A stretch of 64,000 nt of DNA from Pseudobacteriovorax antillogorgiicola. GTDB lineage: Bacteria; Bdellovibrionota_B; Oligoflexia; Oligoflexales; Oligoflexaceae. A program made the position numbers and the translations under genes. How positions within the stretch are numbered: position 1 is the first letter of the stretch; every line of letters begins with the position of its first letter. The notes under the pieces are model-generated. The model was given only the letters and a program-made list of their open reading frames with translations, made no database searches and was not told where the DNA came from. The stretch covers positions 1 to 64,000 of the forward strand of contig NZ_FWZT01000015.1 in NCBI RefSeq assembly GCF_900177345.1, given 5' to 3'. Below, piece after piece: positions 46,738 through 56,051 of the stretch.

Positions 46738-48126
46738 ATGAAGTTTGGGGTTTTCAACAGGAAGCGGACGGCAAAATTTCAATCAGTTGCCATTATTGAG
46801 ACCGATCTTCACTTTCAGAATACGATAGCTGAATACTGTCGTGATTTTGGTATTGAGAATATCTCTCGCTACGACAACTGCGAAGATGCTTGGAAAACTC
46901 TCCATGAAGAGCCAGCAGATCTAATTATCATCGACTGGTTTACCAAAGGTAAACTCACACCAATTGGTTTATTCAATCGTATTAAGAACAATAATCAATC
47001 GGTTTTCACGCCAATGATTGTCACTAGCGGTTTCACGGAGCAGCATGATTTTCGTTTACTGCGAGAATTCCCTTCTGTCGCCCTAATCGAGAAGCCCTTT
47101 ACCTCGGGGGTGGTCTACGAAGCCTTTGAACAACTACAGGCTGAATTTCGATGGTACAGTGGTAATTTGCGAAAGCTAAATCAGATGCTAGAGGCCGACA
47201 AGCCGCAAAAATCCCTGAAGAAGCATATGGAATTTATTCTGGATAACTCTCCAAATCCAGCTCCTATGGCTGCTATGTATGGGCGTATTTTAAGGCTCAA
47301 GCAGTTTCACAAAGAGGCGGAGGAGGTGCTGCGCTGGGCTTTAGGAGTTAACCCGAATCATGTAGCGCTTCTCAATGAAATTGGAAAGCTTTATCATGTT
47401 ACAGGGCGCCATGGCGAATCCCTGAAGTATTTAAGGCGGGCTGGCTCGCTTTCTCCTGATAACACCAAAAGGCTTTGTCTGATTGGTGAGCTTGAGCTAG
47501 GCGAGAAAAATCTTGATGATGCTCGCAAATCATTCGATTCTGCCTTGCAGTACGATCCCTATTACGAGCGAGCGAAGGAAGGCACTTGGTTAGTGCAATC
47601 CGCCCAGGATTTTCTTGGTGAAAGCCCAGGAGATGCAACGACCAATACAAGCTTTGCTAGTTTGATGAATACTATTGGCATAAACAAGGTCAGGAGCGGC
47701 AGGCTTGATGATGGAATCAAGCACTACCGAACTGCTCTGAACTTTATCGAAGATCCGCACACCAAAGCAAAAGTGATGTTTAATATCGCCTTGGGGTTTT
47801 TGCGCCACAATCGAATCAAGGACGCCCTTCTGTGGTTTATGAGATCATCGCGAACCGGGCTCGGCTTTTATGATAAGGCGGATGCCTACGTCCAGCGCTT
47901 GAGTAGTGTCTTTGTACTAACTGATGATGGTGGTGAGAGGCAAGCGGAGTATCAGGTTCAAGTTGTTGACGAAAGTCTCCATTATGAGCCAGCGGAACTC
48001 AAGGGTGACGATTTAGACGAGCTAAATTACGACGACTTCCAGGAAGATCTTGGGGAGCTGGCCTTTTCTGAAGCTGAAGGTGACGATTTGCTCAACGTCG
48101 TGGGCGAAGAAACATTAGTAGGTTAG
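46738..48126 (+). CDS. Receiver-TPR protein (first of a tandem pair)
   Basis: Residues 10-135 form a receiver with acidic residues 'IIETD', the phospho-acceptor in 'LIIIDWFT', a Ser/Thr in 'IVTSGF' and Lys in 'ALIEKPF', so it should accept phosphate. Then come TPR units from about 165 to 385 ('EEVLRWALGVNPNHVALLNE', 'DDARKSFDSALQYDPYYERA') and an acidic tail. Such proteins act as phosphorylation-controlled scaffolds. The next gene has the same plan but a degenerate receiver. Confidence 0.8.
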   Translation: MKFGVFNRKRTAKFQSVAIIETDLHFQNTIAEYCRDFGIENISRYDNCEDAWKTLHEEPADLIIIDWFTKGKLTPIGLFNRIKNNNQSVFTPMIVTSGFTEQHDFRLLREFPSVALIEKPFTSGVVYEAFEQLQAEFRWYSGNLRKLNQMLEADKPQKSLKKHMEFILDNSPNPAPMAAMYGRILRLKQFHKEAEEVLRWALGVNPNHVALLNEIGKLYHVTGRHGESLKYLRRAGSLSPDNTKRLCLIGELELGEKNLDDARKSFDSALQYDPYYERAKEGTWLVQSAQDFLGESPGDATTNTSFASLMNTIGINKVRSGRLDDGIKHYRTALNFIEDPHTKAKVMFNIALGFLRHNRIKDALLWFMRSSRTGLGFYDKADAYVQRLSSVFVLTDDGGERQAEYQVQVVDESLHYEPAELKGDDLDELNYDDFQEDLGELAFSEAEGDDLLNVVGEETLVG

Positions 48127-48288
48127 AAGACTTTTCACCGAGAATGCATACCCATTGAAAGTTTAGCCACTTAGCCAGTTACAAGCATTCCTTTTTTGAA
48201 AAAATTTCCTTAAGCTTTCGTAACGCCATCGCCGACTGGGTTTATATAGGCACCTAGTGGGGAATGAGAACGGAAAAAAGGCTGGAAT

Positions 48289-49632
48289 ATGGAAAACGCG
48301 GAGAGCAATCATCAGGATATAGATACCTTCCATGAGGCTATCGTGGCAGTGACCCGAGAATCTCTGCGAATGAATATCACAGCTGAACTAAAGAAACATG
48401 GTACGAGCCATATCGTTACAACTGATACGGTCAAGGACATCACGCGATCACTGTCTGAGTTTCCCAATGCGATTCTCGTGATTGACTTTGAGATTGGGCA
48501 CGATGCGGTGGTGCAGGTCCTTGAAAAAGCACGGTGCCCCTATAAGGCTGATGTTAGACCAATGTATCTTATCTGCAAGTCTTTGGAACGGGATGTGGTC
48601 GCTCTTGCTACTGACTATCACGTCTTAAGACTGAGGGCCGGAGAAATCACTGGGGATGACATCCATAAAGACATTCATGATATCTATGTGTACGAACACA
48701 TGAGTGAAGATAGCCGCATGATGCTTCATCAGGTTTCCGAGCTGCGAGAAAAGGGTAAGTGGGAAGAAGCCGGTGTGAAATTGATGCAAAGCCTGGAAAA
48801 AGATGCGAGCAACGTCAAGCTCAAAGTGGAGCTTGCTGAGAATCTGATCTTTACGAACGAGCACAAGGCTGCCCTCAAGTTACTTGATGAGATTCTTGCA
48901 GAGCGACCCAAGCACATCCGGGCTCTGAGCCTAAAAGCTAGGATTCAAATGAAGCAAGGTAATTTTGATGATGCTGCCGCAATGTTGCAGGAGGTTCAGC
49001 TATTCAATCCAGATAACGTGGAACGGCTTGTTGATTTAGGGCAATGCCTTCTGAACCTCGATCGCGTGAAGGAAGCCAACGGTTTTTTTGATCAGGCCTT
49101 AAAAATCGACGAAGATAGCGTTCAGGCAGCTCGTGGCAAAGGTCAGGTATCTCTCCTTCAGGGAGATTTGGAAGCTGCATTGGGCTTCTTCAAGAGCTCA
49201 ACGGAAGAGGAAATCGCTGCCTTGTTCAATAACACAGCGATCATGTGTATGCGTAAGGGACGCTTTGAGCAAGGTTTAAAGCTTTATCATACCGCGCTCA
49301 CGCAAGTTGTGAAGAAGCCTGAGACTTTGGCTCGGGTGGTATTTAATATGGGTCTCGGCTATCTTAAGTGGGAGAAGCCAGACCATGCTTGCAAGGCATT
49401 TAAGCAGGCTACAAGTCTTGACCCTCAGTTTGAAAAGGCCAGTCACAACCTAAGGATTCTGCAGAAGAGAACGAAGCCGCAAGTTGCTGAAACCAGTGCA
49501 GATATTATCGATATGGGAGAGTCTGTTGGTGCGGGCAATGAAGGCGACGCTATCGGTGAGGATATTGCAGAAATGTTTGGCTCAGGGCTAGAGCTTGACG
49601 ATTCGCTTTTTGAAAGCTTAGCTCAGGGCTAG
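48289..49632 (+). CDS. Pseudo-receiver-TPR protein (second of a tandem pair)
   Basis: The N-terminal 130 residues follow the receiver fold and keep an Asp in 'ILVIDFEIG', but the conserved Lys is lost ('VLRLRAGE') and the N-terminal acidic pair is absent, so phosphorylation is doubtful. TPR repeats span about 145-395 ('AALKLLDEILAERPKHIRAL', 'EAALGFFKSS'), followed by an acidic tail. It probably arose by duplication of the preceding gene and diverged; the two may form a heteromer. Confidence 0.8.
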   Translation: MENAESNHQDIDTFHEAIVAVTRESLRMNITAELKKHGTSHIVTTDTVKDITRSLSEFPNAILVIDFEIGHDAVVQVLEKARCPYKADVRPMYLICKSLERDVVALATDYHVLRLRAGEITGDDIHKDIHDIYVYEHMSEDSRMMLHQVSELREKGKWEEAGVKLMQSLEKDASNVKLKVELAENLIFTNEHKAALKLLDEILAERPKHIRALSLKARIQMKQGNFDDAAAMLQEVQLFNPDNVERLVDLGQCLLNLDRVKEANGFFDQALKIDEDSVQAARGKGQVSLLQGDLEAALGFFKSSTEEEIAALFNNTAIMCMRKGRFEQGLKLYHTALTQVVKKPETLARVVFNMGLGYLKWEKPDHACKAFKQATSLDPQFEKASHNLRILQKRTKPQVAETSADIIDMGESVGAGNEGDAIGEDIAEMFGSGLELDDSLFESLAQG

Positions 49633-49712
49633 AAATAGCCTATCAGGCTGTGGAAAAACGAGAGCATCGGTGGTAGATATTCTACTGAACTTTGTGAGGT
49701 AGGAGCCCACCG

Positions 49713-50153
49713 ATGTTAAAAGATTATGCTAAGTTAGCGATATTTTTGGTTATAGCTAGTGCCTGCGGAGGGGGCGATGGGTCCGATATAGGAGTTACCA
49801 CACGGGTGGTGACTGTAAGTGGTGATATCTCGTTTACTCCTAGTGCGAATCAATTCGAAGTGACTTCGGAAACGGTCACAGATCAGGCGGAAGATCTTTT
49901 TGAATGCCAGATCACTTTAGAGAAATCAACTGTGATAGAATACCAGCTTCAGAGTGAGGACGAGCTGACTCTCAGAGGGCAGCAACTGACTCGTGTGGCG
50001 TCCTATGAAGGGGCAGACTCCGTGAGTGGCGTAGACTCTAACCTTTTCGGAACTTGGACTTTTGGCGAGGACTCTGTGAACGGGGTCAGTATTGAGATTC
50101 AAGTGACCATCACCCCCGAAGAGTTAACCTATACGAATACATGTAGGATCTAA
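49713..50153 (+). CDS. Small putative lipoprotein
   Basis: The 146-residue protein has a lipoprotein signal ending 'VIASAC' followed by Gly/Asp-rich residues, and a beta-rich domain ('VVTVSGDISFTPSANQF', 'FGTWTFGEDSVNGVSIEI') with one internal cysteine pair (about 64 and 144). The family is not recognised. Its stop overlaps the start of a 28-residue membrane ORF. Confidence 0.65.
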   Translation: MLKDYAKLAIFLVIASACGGGDGSDIGVTTRVVTVSGDISFTPSANQFEVTSETVTDQAEDLFECQITLEKSTVIEYQLQSEDELTLRGQQLTRVASYEGADSVSGVDSNLFGTWTFGEDSVNGVSIEIQVTITPEELTYTNTCRI

Positions 50154-50239
50154 TGTTTTCGAGAAAACGCCGTATCAAGCAGCTGTTTATGGTTATCTGG
50201 CTCGTCGTCGCCTTAGTCTCTATTTTTAAGAGTTTATGA
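50153..50239 (+). CDS. 28-residue single-helix membrane microprotein
   Basis: The ORF begins at an ATG that overlaps the lipoprotein stop (TAATG), with AGGA five bases upstream. It encodes a basic start (FSRKRRIKQ), one hydrophobic helix and a short tail ending KSL. The coupling and the positive-inside topology suggest a genuine microprotein, but it is short. Confidence 0.4.
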   Translation: MFSRKRRIKQLFMVIWLVVALVSIFKSL

Positions 50240-50333
50240 TTCGCTCGCTAATCGATGACTCCAGCCAATATCCTGTGTTATCTTAGAGAATGAGCCAAAG
50301 ACGTAGTTAGATTTGCTTAAAGAGGACTATGAG

Positions 50334-50711
50334 ATGACAGGCCCACTAGGCACAGTGCTAATCGTTGATGACGAAGTCGATTTATGTGAGTCCGTGCGGT
50401 TTATTTTTGATGATGGCGGTTATCAAACCTATCTTGCTCATAATGTGAAACAGGCAATGTCTGTCATTGAGTCTGAGGACATTGACTTCGTCGTGTCGGA
50501 TATTCGGATGCCAGGGGAAAGTGGCGTCGACTTACTCCGTAAGATAAAGGCCCGTGATCCTGAGAAGCCTCGTGTGATCCTGGTAACAGGCTATGCTGAC
50601 CTTACAGTTGAAGAAGGCAAAAAAGCGGGTGCTGAAGCCATGATTCGTAAACCCGTCAAGCTCGAAGAGCTTTTTGATACGGTGGAACGGCTTCGCGAAT
50701 CAAAATCTTAA
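50334..50711 (+). CDS. Single-domain response regulator
   Basis: The 125-residue protein is a lone receiver with 'VLIVDDEVDLCE', phospho-acceptor 'FVVSDIRMPGESG', Thr in 'ILVTGYADL' and Lys in 'AMIRKPVKLEEL'. It resembles CheY-like or kinase-partner receivers without output. I chose the ATG at 50,334, which follows AGAGG; a TTG at 50,313 is less likely. The partner kinase is unknown. Confidence 0.85.
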   Translation: MTGPLGTVLIVDDEVDLCESVRFIFDDGGYQTYLAHNVKQAMSVIESEDIDFVVSDIRMPGESGVDLLRKIKARDPEKPRVILVTGYADLTVEEGKKAGAEAMIRKPVKLEELFDTVERLRESKS

Positions 50712-50740
50712 GCCACCCAATCAAGGATTGGCTTTGAAAA

Positions 50741-51703
50741 TCAAAATGCAAGCCTGAGGGGAGGTAGCCAGATCGCTGCGGCTTCTTTCTTGCGCGTGGA
50801 AAACTGCATTGCGAACGCAAAAACATCCCACCAAGTGTGAATAAAGATACTTTCTGCAATCGTCCACTGATTTTCTTTTGTGAGCCAGCCCAGGTAGTAG
50901 CCCAGGCCAAGCTGGATGATGGGGACTTCCGTTTGATTGATGTGCGCTAGGGAAAAAAGGCCCGATTGGATCACATTCGCAAGAAAGTAAGAGTCCGTGT
51001 ACTCATAGGCATAGGGCATGAGCCATCCCCGAAAAATAGCCTCTTCGTTTGTGCCGGCATTGAATGATAAGCCCATGATAAATCCACCATCGGATAAGTT
51101 TAGAGGGGCGGATTCATAGCCCTCAGGCTTATTATTGACACTAAGAATCGCTAAACCAGCAACCACGGCCAAAGGGGCTAGAGTGGTCTTGCGAGTTAAA
51201 AACTCAAATTGAAAGGGTGCTAAGGCAATGTCAAGAGGTGTCTCTTCTAAGGACCGCTTCAAAAATTTATACTGACCACTATGACGACGACTTTCCACAG
51301 AGGTTCGAAAGGCATGATAGGCACTCATCCCCTGTGCTACGAAGGGGATCTGGTTGGCGAGGGTTGATTCTTGGTAGACGCTCCTTTGGGTTTTAAAATT
51401 TTCTTGCTCATCGCGGCTAGCGAAGCGATATAAGGTGGAATCTTCGAATTTATCAATGTTGTCATCGGCTCGCTTTGCCCATTCATAGCCGATCAGGTAA
51501 AGCCCTGTGTAGCCGAGGCCTGCTCCATAATGCCCTGCGGAGTACTGATCGAATCCCGGCAGAAGGAAGGATACCGTGGGTCGCCATAAGTCGCCGCGGT
51601 TTTCATCATGAGCCGAGTCGGCTTTAAAGTAGGATGGCTCCGCGCGGCCTGAGCCTTCGAAAGCCATAGAAACAAGAAAGACAGCAGCAAGCAGGAGATG
51701 CAT
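50741..51703 (-). CDS. CPBP-family intramembrane metalloprotease
   Basis: The 320-residue protein has a signal-like N-terminus and several membrane helices. The C-terminal half carries the CPBP/CAAX-protease motifs 'NEEAIFRGWLMP' (Glu-Glu-x3-Arg), 'FSLAHINQ' and 'IFIHTWWDVFAF', which supply the catalytic Glu and His residues. Bacterial members cleave within the membrane or act in peptide maturation. It is 12 bases after the AEC transporter on the same strand. Confidence 0.8.
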   Translation of the reverse strand: MHLLLAAVFLVSMAFEGSGRAEPSYFKADSAHDENRGDLWRPTVSFLLPGFDQYSAGHYGAGLGYTGLYLIGYEWAKRADDNIDKFEDSTLYRFASRDEQENFKTQRSVYQESTLANQIPFVAQGMSAYHAFRTSVESRRHSGQYKFLKRSLEETPLDIALAPFQFEFLTRKTTLAPLAVVAGLAILSVNNKPEGYESAPLNLSDGGFIMGLSFNAGTNEEAIFRGWLMPYAYEYTDSYFLANVIQSGLFSLAHINQTEVPIIQLGLGYYLGWLTKENQWTIAESIFIHTWWDVFAFAMQFSTRKKEAAAIWLPPLRLAF

Positions 51704-51715
51704 GAAGTCCTCATC

Positions 51716-52657
51716 TTACGAAAGAAAGTTGAGACCATAGTATAACCAGAAGGTGATGGTCAGGACAGACAAAAGATGAGCGAACATGACTTGTTCAGCG
51801 GCTAAGCGAGGATTGCCGTTGTAGATTTCAGACATGATCACACTGGCAACTGCTGGTGGCATGGTGGAGACCAAAAAAAGCACTTGCTGGTGCAAGATTG
51901 GCAACGAGCTAAGCCTTAATAGGACTATGGATACCAAGGGAATCAGCAGCAATCGAAAGGCTGCTATGGTCCAGTGAGACCCCTGGCTGAGAGGTAGAGT
52001 TGTCCTTCCAAAGTGGCAACCTAAAAGGAATAGGGACACTGGTACGCATGCCTGCCCGATCTGGGTCATAACAGGGGCTAGGTCCATCAGAGCTTGAGCA
52101 GATTGAGGTTTACCAGCCAAAACTAAGCCTAGGGACGCCCCAAGGGCGAACATGGGTGGTGTTAATAAGTTGCGGATCTTGCCTCTTTGGCCACCGAGAA
52201 GGGGAACGGCAATCAGCCATAACATGACTTCCGACCCTAAGCTTGAAAACACCAATACGGCTACAGCCTCTTCACCCCAAAGCGCCTGGCAGATGGGGAG
52301 AGGTAAAAATATATAGTTCGGCATGATGGTCATGAATTGAAATGTGTGCTGATCCTTGACTGGGAAAGTCGTCCAAAAGCGCCGCAGGGGCATACCTAAG
52401 ACTAATCCCAGAGTGAGGATGGCCATCGCTCCAAAGGGCAGGTGCCAACTCTGCAACAGTGAGTTGCGGCTATATTGTTGAATTATGGATGAGAATATAA
52501 GACAAGGGAACAGGAATCGAACCAGACTCTTGGACAAAAATAAAGTCAGAGCTGGCGTAATCAAAGAAGACTTTTGAAGGAAAAAGCCCAAGCCGACGGT
52601 GCAAAGATATGCCACAAGCCCTTGGTATTCGTCGACGACGCTGATGATATTCTGCAA
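51716..52657 (-). CDS. AEC-family transporter (auxin efflux carrier fold)
   Basis: The 313-residue protein has about ten membrane helices in two five-helix halves, with 'LVRFLFPCLIFSSII' early and 'VPVSLFLLGCHFG' and 'VSTMPPAVASVIMSEIYNGN' late, as in the AEC/malonate-permease family. The substrate is probably an organic anion but cannot be deduced. It is first in a likely two-gene unit with the CPBP protease. Confidence 0.85.
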   Translation of the reverse strand: MQNIISVVDEYQGLVAYLCTVGLGFFLQKSSLITPALTLFLSKSLVRFLFPCLIFSSIIQQYSRNSLLQSWHLPFGAMAILTLGLVLGMPLRRFWTTFPVKDQHTFQFMTIMPNYIFLPLPICQALWGEEAVAVLVFSSLGSEVMLWLIAVPLLGGQRGKIRNLLTPPMFALGASLGLVLAGKPQSAQALMDLAPVMTQIGQACVPVSLFLLGCHFGRTTLPLSQGSHWTIAAFRLLLIPLVSIVLLRLSSLPILHQQVLFLVSTMPPAVASVIMSEIYNGNPRLAAEQVMFAHLLSVLTITFWLYYGLNFLS

Positions 52658-52750
52658 ATTCTAATCCGCTAATCTTATCGATGATGCTAAGCTACCATAG
52701 GCTCGTCTATCTCGAAACAGATTCAGAAGCGTAAAAAGTTGTGAGGACAC

Positions 52751-53827
52751 ATGGAACGAAAGATAGGTCTATTGCTGGTCAACTTAGGAACACCTGACTC
52801 CACAGAAGTTCGCGATGTGCGGCGTTATTTGCGAGAGTTTCTGATGGACCCTAAGGTGATCAATCTACCAGTAGTATTCCGAGCGATGCTCGTTTATGGC
52901 ATTATCCTGCCGTTCCGTCCGAAAAAATCCGCAGCTGCCTATAAGGAAGTCTGGACTCCGGAAGGCTCACCCTTGCTGGTCCATGGGCAAGACTTAAAGA
53001 CAAAGCTGATTCCTCAACTGGGCGATGAGATCTGTGTGGAATTGGCCATGCGCTATGGCAACCCGTCTCTAGAAAAGGGGATTGAGTCGCTTCTGAGCCA
53101 AGGGGTGGAGCGCATCGTGGTGTTCCCACTTTACCCGCAGTATGCCGCTGCGACGACGGGGTCGACGGTGGAGAAAGTGTTTGATATTCTCGCCAAGCGC
53201 TGGAACGTCCCTCCTGTGACCATTGCCAGCGACTACTTCGATCATCCCTTATTTATTGATGCCTTTGCCAAGGTGGCTAAGCCTCAGATCGACGAGTTTA
53301 AACCCGATCATGTCTTGCTGAGCTATCACGGCCTTCCTGAAAGCCATGTTGCCAATACGGACGAGGGTCCTTGCTCCTATCTTAAGGGTGGCAACTGCTG
53401 CGATATGATCACGGCAAAGAACCGCTATTGCTATCGGGCGCAGTGTTTCGCAACGAGTCGCGCGCTGGCCGAAGCATTGGGACTCAAAGCAGACAAGCAT
53501 ACCGTGGCCTTTCAATCGCGGCTTGGGCGAGCCGAGTGGATCAAGCCTTACACTGCCGACAAAGTCAAAGAGTTGGCAGACCGGGGAGTCAAGCGCCTGG
53601 CTGTGATGTGTCCAGCATTTGTGGCAGATTGCCTGGAGACTCTCGAAGAGATTGGCATGGGGATTCGAGAGGACTTCAAGTCCTATGGTGGTGAGGATTT
53701 ACGGCTGGTGACCTCGCTCAATAGCGAGGTGGTTTGGGTCCAGGCAGTGACTGAGATATGCCGTGGTTATTTTGGACCACAATCTTCAAGCCTTGAGCCG
53801 CAACTTTCCACGAGCCAGGTCCACTGA
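52751..53827 (+). CDS. hemH: Ferrochelatase
   Basis: The 358-residue enzyme inserts ferrous iron into protoporphyrin IX, the last heme step. It has 'LLVNLGTPDS', 'SYHGLPESHV' (catalytic His) and 'CPAFVADCLETLEEI' near the C-terminus. Cysteines near 'GNCCDMITAKNRYCYRAQC' are more numerous than usual and could bind a metal. It stands alone; no other heme gene is nearby. Confidence 0.93.
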   Translation: MERKIGLLLVNLGTPDSTEVRDVRRYLREFLMDPKVINLPVVFRAMLVYGIILPFRPKKSAAAYKEVWTPEGSPLLVHGQDLKTKLIPQLGDEICVELAMRYGNPSLEKGIESLLSQGVERIVVFPLYPQYAAATTGSTVEKVFDILAKRWNVPPVTIASDYFDHPLFIDAFAKVAKPQIDEFKPDHVLLSYHGLPESHVANTDEGPCSYLKGGNCCDMITAKNRYCYRAQCFATSRALAEALGLKADKHTVAFQSRLGRAEWIKPYTADKVKELADRGVKRLAVMCPAFVADCLETLEEIGMGIREDFKSYGGEDLRLVTSLNSEVVWVQAVTEICRGYFGPQSSSLEPQLSTSQVH

Positions 53828-54050
53828 GTCGTTATTAGCCACAGTGTTGCACCAATAAGTATCTGAAAGCCTATTTATTTAAGCGATTTGCATTCTTGCT
53901 CTTGAAGTATAGAATGCAAGTCTTAAAGACCCTCTCCAAAGCTGCCGAATCCTTTCTAAGTGGAAGATACTCTGTCTCAAGGCGTTCCAACTTGACGTCT
54001 TTTGGCTTCCCAACATAGATAAAACCCAAGAACCCATGGGGTAGGGATTC

Positions 54051-56042
54051 ATGAAACTGCGTGACTTATCGATCTCCCGGAAGATGATGCTTTTGGTACT
54101 AATTCCCGGCATCTCTTACCTAATTTTAGCAAGCCAGTTGATTTTGGACGACGTTGAACAGATGGCATCGTCAGGAGGTTTTCAAGAGCGATTCGAATAC
54201 ATGAAGCTTGCGTCGAAGGCGATTGAAGAAACCCAGGTGGAGCGTGGGTTGTCGGCGGTTTTGCTGAAGGCTCCTAACGAGCAGAGACAGCAAAGGGTGG
54301 AAGCTCAGCGGGCTAAAAATGATCCAGGCTGGCAAGCCCTCGTAGATTATGCCAATGGCCATGAAGATATGAAAGAGTATGGCGATGCCAATGGTTTGTA
54401 TCAGCAGGTGCTCGGCTTGCGAAAAGACGTCGACAGCCGTGCTGTGACTGTTTCTGAAGGAGTCAGTCGCTACACGAAAGTAGTGAGAAGCCTGATCGCC
54501 ATGCAGAGTAAGCTGGGGCAGCATACTGTGGAAGGCTTTGAAGTCACCTCGGCAAACAATACACTCCTCCAGGAAGCGAGGGAAAATGCGGGTCTCCTAA
54601 GGGCGAATTTGGCGAGTACCTTCGCTGCTGACAAGGCAATTGCCACCTCTCAACTGTCAAAAATCCTCAGCCTTCGAACTGGGATGTATGCAAGTCTGAA
54701 TTCCGAAGTTCTCCAGCTTGACGAAGAAGGTCGCAGTACCCGAGAGAAGTGGTCGAAGGAGGAGCACTGGAGGTACATGGAGCAGTCGGTTAAAATCTTG
54801 CTGGAAGGCTATACCAAAGGAGCCTACGGTATCACCGGAGAACAGTCGTTTGCTACATCAACCCTAGTGGTTCAGGACATTTCGCAGCTGATCGACCGTA
54901 ATTTTAAAAGTGCGGAAACCTTTATCAGCGACTTTGGAGCGCAGGCTTTGCGAGGCCTTGGGGTTCAACTCATTGGTATCTTGGTAAACTTTGCTCTTAT
55001 CGTAGCGATATCGATCATGTCCATCCGAAGTATTCATCAGAAGATAGACGAGCTGATTGCGGGGTTAAGCAAGGCATCCGATCGCTCCCAGAATTCATCA
55101 GCGTCTCTAAGCCGTGCTAGTGCCGGCCTTTCTCGGAGTGCCCAAGATACCGCTGCCGCAATCCAGGAAACGGTAAGTTCCATGTCTGAAATCAATTCCA
55201 TGGTTAGCAGCACCTTGGAAAAATCAAAGATGACATCGTCGTCATCTCAGGTCGTTTCTAAACTTGTGGATCGCGGGGGAGAGTCCGTTGCTCAGTTGGT
55301 TACAGCCATGGGGGAAGTAAAGCAATCGAACGAGCGCCTTCGAGAAGTAAATGATGTCATGCGAGCGATCTCTAAGCAAACAGGGCTGATCAATGACATT
55401 GTCTTCAAAACCCAGTTACTTGCAGTTAACGCTTCCATCGAATCGGCTAAGGCTGGTGAGCATGGCAAAGGTTTTGCGGTTGTCTCGGAAGAGGTTAGCA
55501 AACTCGCCCAGTCTAGTGGCGAGGCGGCAGAAAAAATCACCGATCTTATTGATACCAGCAATCAGAAAGTGACCGATCTTTTGAACTCGGTGAACGAAAA
55601 AATCTTTGCGGGCACTGAATACACTGACGAGGTGCGGCGGCTGTTTGAAGATATCAAAACTGAAGTCAAAGATATCAATTCTCGGGCTGAGGATATGAAT
55701 CAAGCTGCCAAAGAGCAGAGCCTAGGAGTTGAGCAAATTACAACGGCTGTTACCAATATCGATAGCTCCACTCAAAGTAACTTGCAGCAAATTCAGGATT
55801 TTGAATCCCTTACAGATGAGCTGCAAGCTCAAAGTATTGAGATTTTAGATTTGTCGGATCGTCTTGAATATTTAGCCTATGCCGTGAAGCACGAACGAAA
55901 GGATGGGTCGAACAATTCCTCAGGAGATGGCGGACTTGTCAGCATTGCGAATGCGCGGAAAAAAACAAAACCTCGCCCCATGGAGACTGTTGAAGATGAT
56001 ATTGCCGATGATCCATCGTTTAGGCCAGCAGCCAATGACTAA
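54051..56042 (+). CDS. Methyl-accepting chemotaxis protein with NIT sensor domain
   Basis: The 663-residue receptor has membrane helices at about 11-30 and 305-328 flanking a periplasmic helical domain with '[16 protein letters not shown]', typical of NIT (nitrate/nitrite-sensing) domains. The cytoplasmic part is coiled coil with the MCP hairpin '[19 protein letters not shown]' and '[14 protein letters not shown]'. There is no clear HAMP domain. It opens the chemotaxis operon, 9 bases before cheA. Confidence 0.88.
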   Translation: MKLRDLSISRKMMLLVLIPGISYLILASQLILDDVEQMASSGGFQERFEYMKLASKAIEETQVERGLSAVLLKAPNEQRQQRVEAQRAKNDPGWQALVDYANGHEDMKEYGDANGLYQQVLGLRKDVDSRAVTVSEGVSRYTKVVRSLIAMQSKLGQHTVEGFEVTSANNTLLQEARENAGLLRANLASTFAADKAIATSQLSKILSLRTGMYASLNSEVLQLDEEGRSTREKWSKEEHWRYMEQSVKILLEGYTKGAYGITGEQSFATSTLVVQDISQLIDRNFKSAETFISDFGAQALRGLGVQLIGILVNFALIVAISIMSIRSIHQKIDELIAGLSKASDRSQNSSASLSRASAGLSRSAQDTAAAIQETVSSMSEINSMVSSTLEKSKMTSSSSQVVSKLVDRGGESVAQLVTAMGEVKQSNERLREVNDVMRAISKQTGLINDIVFKTQLLAVNASIESAKAGEHGKGFAVVSEEVSKLAQSSGEAAEKITDLIDTSNQKVTDLLNSVNEKIFAGTEYTDEVRRLFEDIKTEVKDINSRAEDMNQAAKEQSLGVEQITTAVTNIDSSTQSNLQQIQDFESLTDELQAQSIEILDLSDRLEYLAYAVKHERKDGSNNSSGDGGLVSIANARKKTKPRPMETVEDDIADDPSFRPAAND

Positions 56043-56051
56043 GAGGTAGGC

